From NCBI GenBank assembly GCA_963764825.1, contig CAVXUA010000008.1, positions 310,001 to 374,000 of the forward strand: DNA of 64,000 nucleotides, in the 5' to 3' direction. Below, one piece after another: positions 61,550-64,000 of this stretch. Both the position numbers and the translations under genes were made by a program. The DNA is from JAZGGS01 sp963764825. Its GTDB lineage: Bacteria; Bacteroidota; Ignavibacteria; Ignavibacteriales; Ignavibacteriaceae. The notes below the pieces were generated by a model. The model ran no database searches and was not told the origin of the DNA. It worked only from the letters and a program-made list of their open reading frames with translations. Every line of letters starts with the position of its first letter. The stretch's first letter is position 1.

Positions 61550-64000
61550 ATGAAAAAATTCTTTACAATATCTATAGTGGTCCTTACATTTTTTAGTTTA
61601 GCATCCGTTGCTTATGCCCAATCGGGAGTGGGTAAAATGAGTGGAAAAATTATTGATGCTGATACACAGGAACCACTAATTGGTGCTAATATTATATTGT
61701 TAAGCACAAACCTTGGTGCCGCAACTGACATCGAAGGCAACTATTTTATACTTAATATTACTCCCGGTACATACGATGTAAAAGTTAGTTATGTTGGTTA
61801 TGCAGCTAAAACGATTCAGGAAGTTAGAATTGTTGCCAACATTACTTATGAATTAAATATTGAGTTATCTACCGATTTTACCCTGCCAGATATTGTTGTT
61901 GAGGGTAAAAAAATGTTTGAAGAAAAAGCTACAAATACTGTTAAAGTAATCGATTCAGATCAAATTGCTCGTTTACCTGTTAAAGGAGTGACAAATATAG
62001 TTGGTCTTCAATCTGGAGTGGTAATACAGGAAGGCAGTGGTGGTGTTGACGGTAACGCAGAAGTTAATGTTAGAGGTGGCAGAGGCTCAGAGGTTCTTTA
62101 CATTGTTGATGGAGTGCCACAAACTAACGTATTCAACGGAGCCAATCGCTCTCAGGTAAGTGATGACGCTATTGACCAGGTTTCATTCCAGGTTGGTGGT
62201 TATGAGGCAAAATACGGGCAAGCTCAATCCGGTATTGTTAATATTACAACAAAATCCGGTCAATCTAATTACAATGTATTTGCTGATGTTATTTCTTCTC
62301 AATTCACCGATAATTATGGTTTTAATCAATACACTTTAAATGTAAGTGGTCCAATTATCCCTGGAAATGCAGATCATACTATGTTCTTATCTAGTGAAAG
62401 AGGATGGTTCCAGGATAATAATCCACTGGCGATTGACAGAACTTTTGAATCAATCGGAAAAACTGTTTCTGCTAGAGAACATATGAGTTCAGGTATCTGG
62501 AGATTTACCGGTAGAACAACTCACAATGTTGGAGATTTTAGAATTAATCTCGGCGCAAATGTGAACTTTAGAGATTACCGAGTATACGTACACTCTTATG
62601 CAAAAAATAATGCTGAGTTTAATCCTTCAAGAGAGCAAAGGAACTACTCGTTTAGCGCAAGAATCTCCCAAACTGTAAGCCCAACTTCGTTCTGGAACTT
62701 GAACGTTGGTGTTAAGAGAGATCAGTTCAACCAATTTGATCCTCACTTTGGAGATGATCTTTTTGCTTATGGTGATAGCGTAACGTTTGCCAACTTATTT
62801 GGAGCTACACTGACCAGGGATGGTCAAAGGATTCAAAAAGATGAGAATAATGTATTCTGGGACTATGGAAGAATAAATAACTTCTATCAGCGCCAGGAAA
62901 ATGATCAATTAAATGCGGATGCAACTTTTACGTCGCAGATTGATAATCATCTGTTTGAAATTGGTGGAGGTGCCAATTTTAACCTTATAAGAAATTATAC
63001 AATTAACCCTGTTCAACTAGCTGTTGGTGATCATACTACTCTTACAGAAGTAGGATTGGATTCTTTATTTGAAGTTCAGCAACCAACAGTTTTTGGATTT
63101 GATATAAGAGGTCAAGAAAAAACCAGTAGTGGTGATGAATTTGCACCAAAAGAACCATTTTTTGCATATGCATATATACAGGATCGGTATGAACTAGAAG
63201 ATCTTGTATTGAATATTGGTTTGAGAATGGATTATTTTGATACTAGAACTGATATTTTGAGAGATCCAATTGTAGTTGATGGGAATAATGTACTTTTACC
63301 ATTCGCCGGAGGAAGCGATCCTAACGATTTTGATCCGGGTGATTTTGTTGAAAAAGAAGCTGAACTGGAATTTTCTCCTCGTATAGGATTAGGATTTCCT
63401 GTTACGGAAACTACTGTTTTCCATGCTCAGTATGGTAGATTTATTCAAATTCCACAGTTAACTGATCTGTACTTTACACCTTTTGATTTAGATCAGTTTA
63501 TTAGTCATTTGATCCGCAATATGTTCAGGATGGTTCTATCATTTCTGAAGAAACGGTCTTCGTATGAAGTTGGATTCAGACAGTTACTTGGTGACAATGC
63601 TGCAATGAACATTACTTTGTTTTACAAGAATATAAAAGGTTTGGTTAACAGGCAACAGAGTTTCTTCCAGAGAATTCCTGAAGGTGAACTAAGGAGTTAT
63701 ATCCACCCTGCTAATTCTGACTTTGGTACCACCAAAGGGCTGGCATTTTCACTTGATGTAGCCAGATTAAATTATTTTAGCTTTTCATTGCAATATACAT
63801 TTTCAATTGCAGAAGGAACAGGTTCATCAACTAACTCTAGCCAAACTGCTGTTTTCAGAAGCTTGGATAATGAAGCCCCGAAAGTGATTGCACCTCTTGA
63901 TTTCGATCAAACACATACTGGTGTAGCAACTATAGATTTTTATGTGCCGGAAGGTGAACTTGGTATATTGGAAATGACCGGTGTGAATGCTTTAATCTCA
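61550..64000 (+). CDS. TonB-dependent receptor, 3'-truncated by the window end
   Basis: At least 817 residues are present. A Sec signal (MKKFFTISIVVLTFFSLASV, then AYAQ) is followed by a carboxypeptidase-like regulatory domain (GKIIDADTQEPLIGANIILL, DIEGNYFILNITPGTYDVKV) and a plug domain (VVEGKKMFEEKATNTVKVID, VNVRGGRGSEVLYIVDGVPQ, YGQAQSGIVNITTKSG), then barrel strands. Such receptors import large substrates across the outer membrane using TonB energy; the ligand is unknown. GGAGAAGCG lies before the ATG at 61550. Between about 63505 and 63560 the sequence FDPQYVQDGSIISEETV is in a neighbouring frame, so two compensating single-base shifts are likely. Confidence 0.9.
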   Translation, partial: MKKFFTISIVVLTFFSLASVAYAQSGVGKMSGKIIDADTQEPLIGANIILLSTNLGAATDIEGNYFILNITPGTYDVKVSYVGYAAKTIQEVRIVANITYELNIELSTDFTLPDIVVEGKKMFEEKATNTVKVIDSDQIARLPVKGVTNIVGLQSGVVIQEGSGGVDGNAEVNVRGGRGSEVLYIVDGVPQTNVFNGANRSQVSDDAIDQVSFQVGGYEAKYGQAQSGIVNITTKSGQSNYNVFADVISSQFTDNYGFNQYTLNVSGPIIPGNADHTMFLSSERGWFQDNNPLAIDRTFESIGKTVSAREHMSSGIWRFTGRTTHNVGDFRINLGANVNFRDYRVYVHSYAKNNAEFNPSREQRNYSFSARISQTVSPTSFWNLNVGVKRDQFNQFDPHFGDDLFAYGDSVTFANLFGATLTRDGQRIQKDENNVFWDYGRINNFYQRQENDQLNADATFTSQIDNHLFEIGGGANFNLIRNYTINPVQLAVGDHTTLTEVGLDSLFEVQQPTVFGFDIRGQEKTSSGDEFAPKEPFFAYAYIQDRYELEDLVLNIGLRMDYFDTRTDILRDPIVVDGNNVLLPFAGGSDPNDFDPGDFVEKEAELEFSPRIGLGFPVTETTVFHAQYGRFIQIPQLTDLYFTPFDLDQFISHLIRNMFRMVLSFLKKRSSYEVGFRQLLGDNAAMNITLFYKNIKGLVNRQQSFFQRIPEGELRSYIHPANSDFGTTKGLAFSLDVARLNYFSFSLQYTFSIAEGTGSSTNSSQTAVFRSLDNEAPKVIAPLDFDQTHTGVATIDFYVPEGELGILEMTGVNALIS

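Overview
The window looks like part of an AT-rich chromosome from the Ignavibacteria / Bacteroidota-Chlorobi side of the tree. The evidence is a C-terminal sorting domain of the NYPNPFNPST type on a secreted protein, a TonB-dependent receptor with an N-terminal carboxypeptidase-like domain, a CcoN-CcoO fused cbb3 oxidase, and an rRNA promoter with the Bacteroidota TTG-N19-TAnnTTTG architecture. Genus-level placement would need the 16S gene to be searched.

Layout. 1-10 kb: the 3' part of coaBC, a family-4 uracil-DNA glycosylase, a small secreted protein, three small lipoproteins, dnaB, a DUF1460 amidase-like protein, an outer-membrane barrel-like protein, rfbB and an SLBB export protein. 10.1-15.7 kb: a complete rRNA operon (promoter, boxA-like element, 16S, tRNA-Ile(GAT), tRNA-Ala(TGC), boxA-like element, 23S, 5S, terminator). 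15.9-24.4 kb: a cbb3-type oxidase operon with its assembly genes (ccoI, ccoS, ccoNO, ccoQ, ccoP, ccoG, ccoH and a DsbD_2/TauE-like membrane protein). 24.5-27 kb: a heavily broken penicillin acylase gene. 27-35.1 kb: metF, a Gfo/Idh/MocA oxidoreductase, a class II aldolase, ddl, an ftsB/divIC-like gene and rarA. Facing these on the minus strand are a methyltransferase, dprA, an isolated EutN/CcmL (microcompartment vertex) gene, a DUF3098-like gene and a small gene with structured flanks. 35.5-50.9 kb: a surface-polysaccharide cluster (Wzz, two polyprenyl glycosylphosphotransferase-type proteins, glycosyltransferases, a flippase, an O-antigen ligase/polymerase, a sugar-nucleotide epimerase). 50.9-59.2 kb: accA, a thioesterase, a second flippase, dut, dnaE, an SDR reductase and trxA. 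59.6 kb to the end: a type IX-secreted Asp-box protein and the start of a TonB-dependent receptor.

How the genes work together. The cbb3 block encodes a high-affinity terminal oxidase with copper loading (CcoI), maturation (CcoS, CcoG, CcoH) and structural subunits (CcoNO, CcoQ, CcoP). The polysaccharide block has initiation, elongation, flipping, polymerisation and chain-length control. The upstream rfbB and SLBB genes belong to the same general pathway.

Quality warning. More than 20 genes carry single-base frameshifts, many at short homopolymers. They include genes expected to be essential (dnaE, coaBC). I therefore read most of them as sequence or assembly errors and give spans covering the whole reconstructed gene. 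The penicillin acylase gene is so much denser in breaks that it may be a true pseudogene. No CRISPR array, insertion sequence, prophage or integrase was seen.
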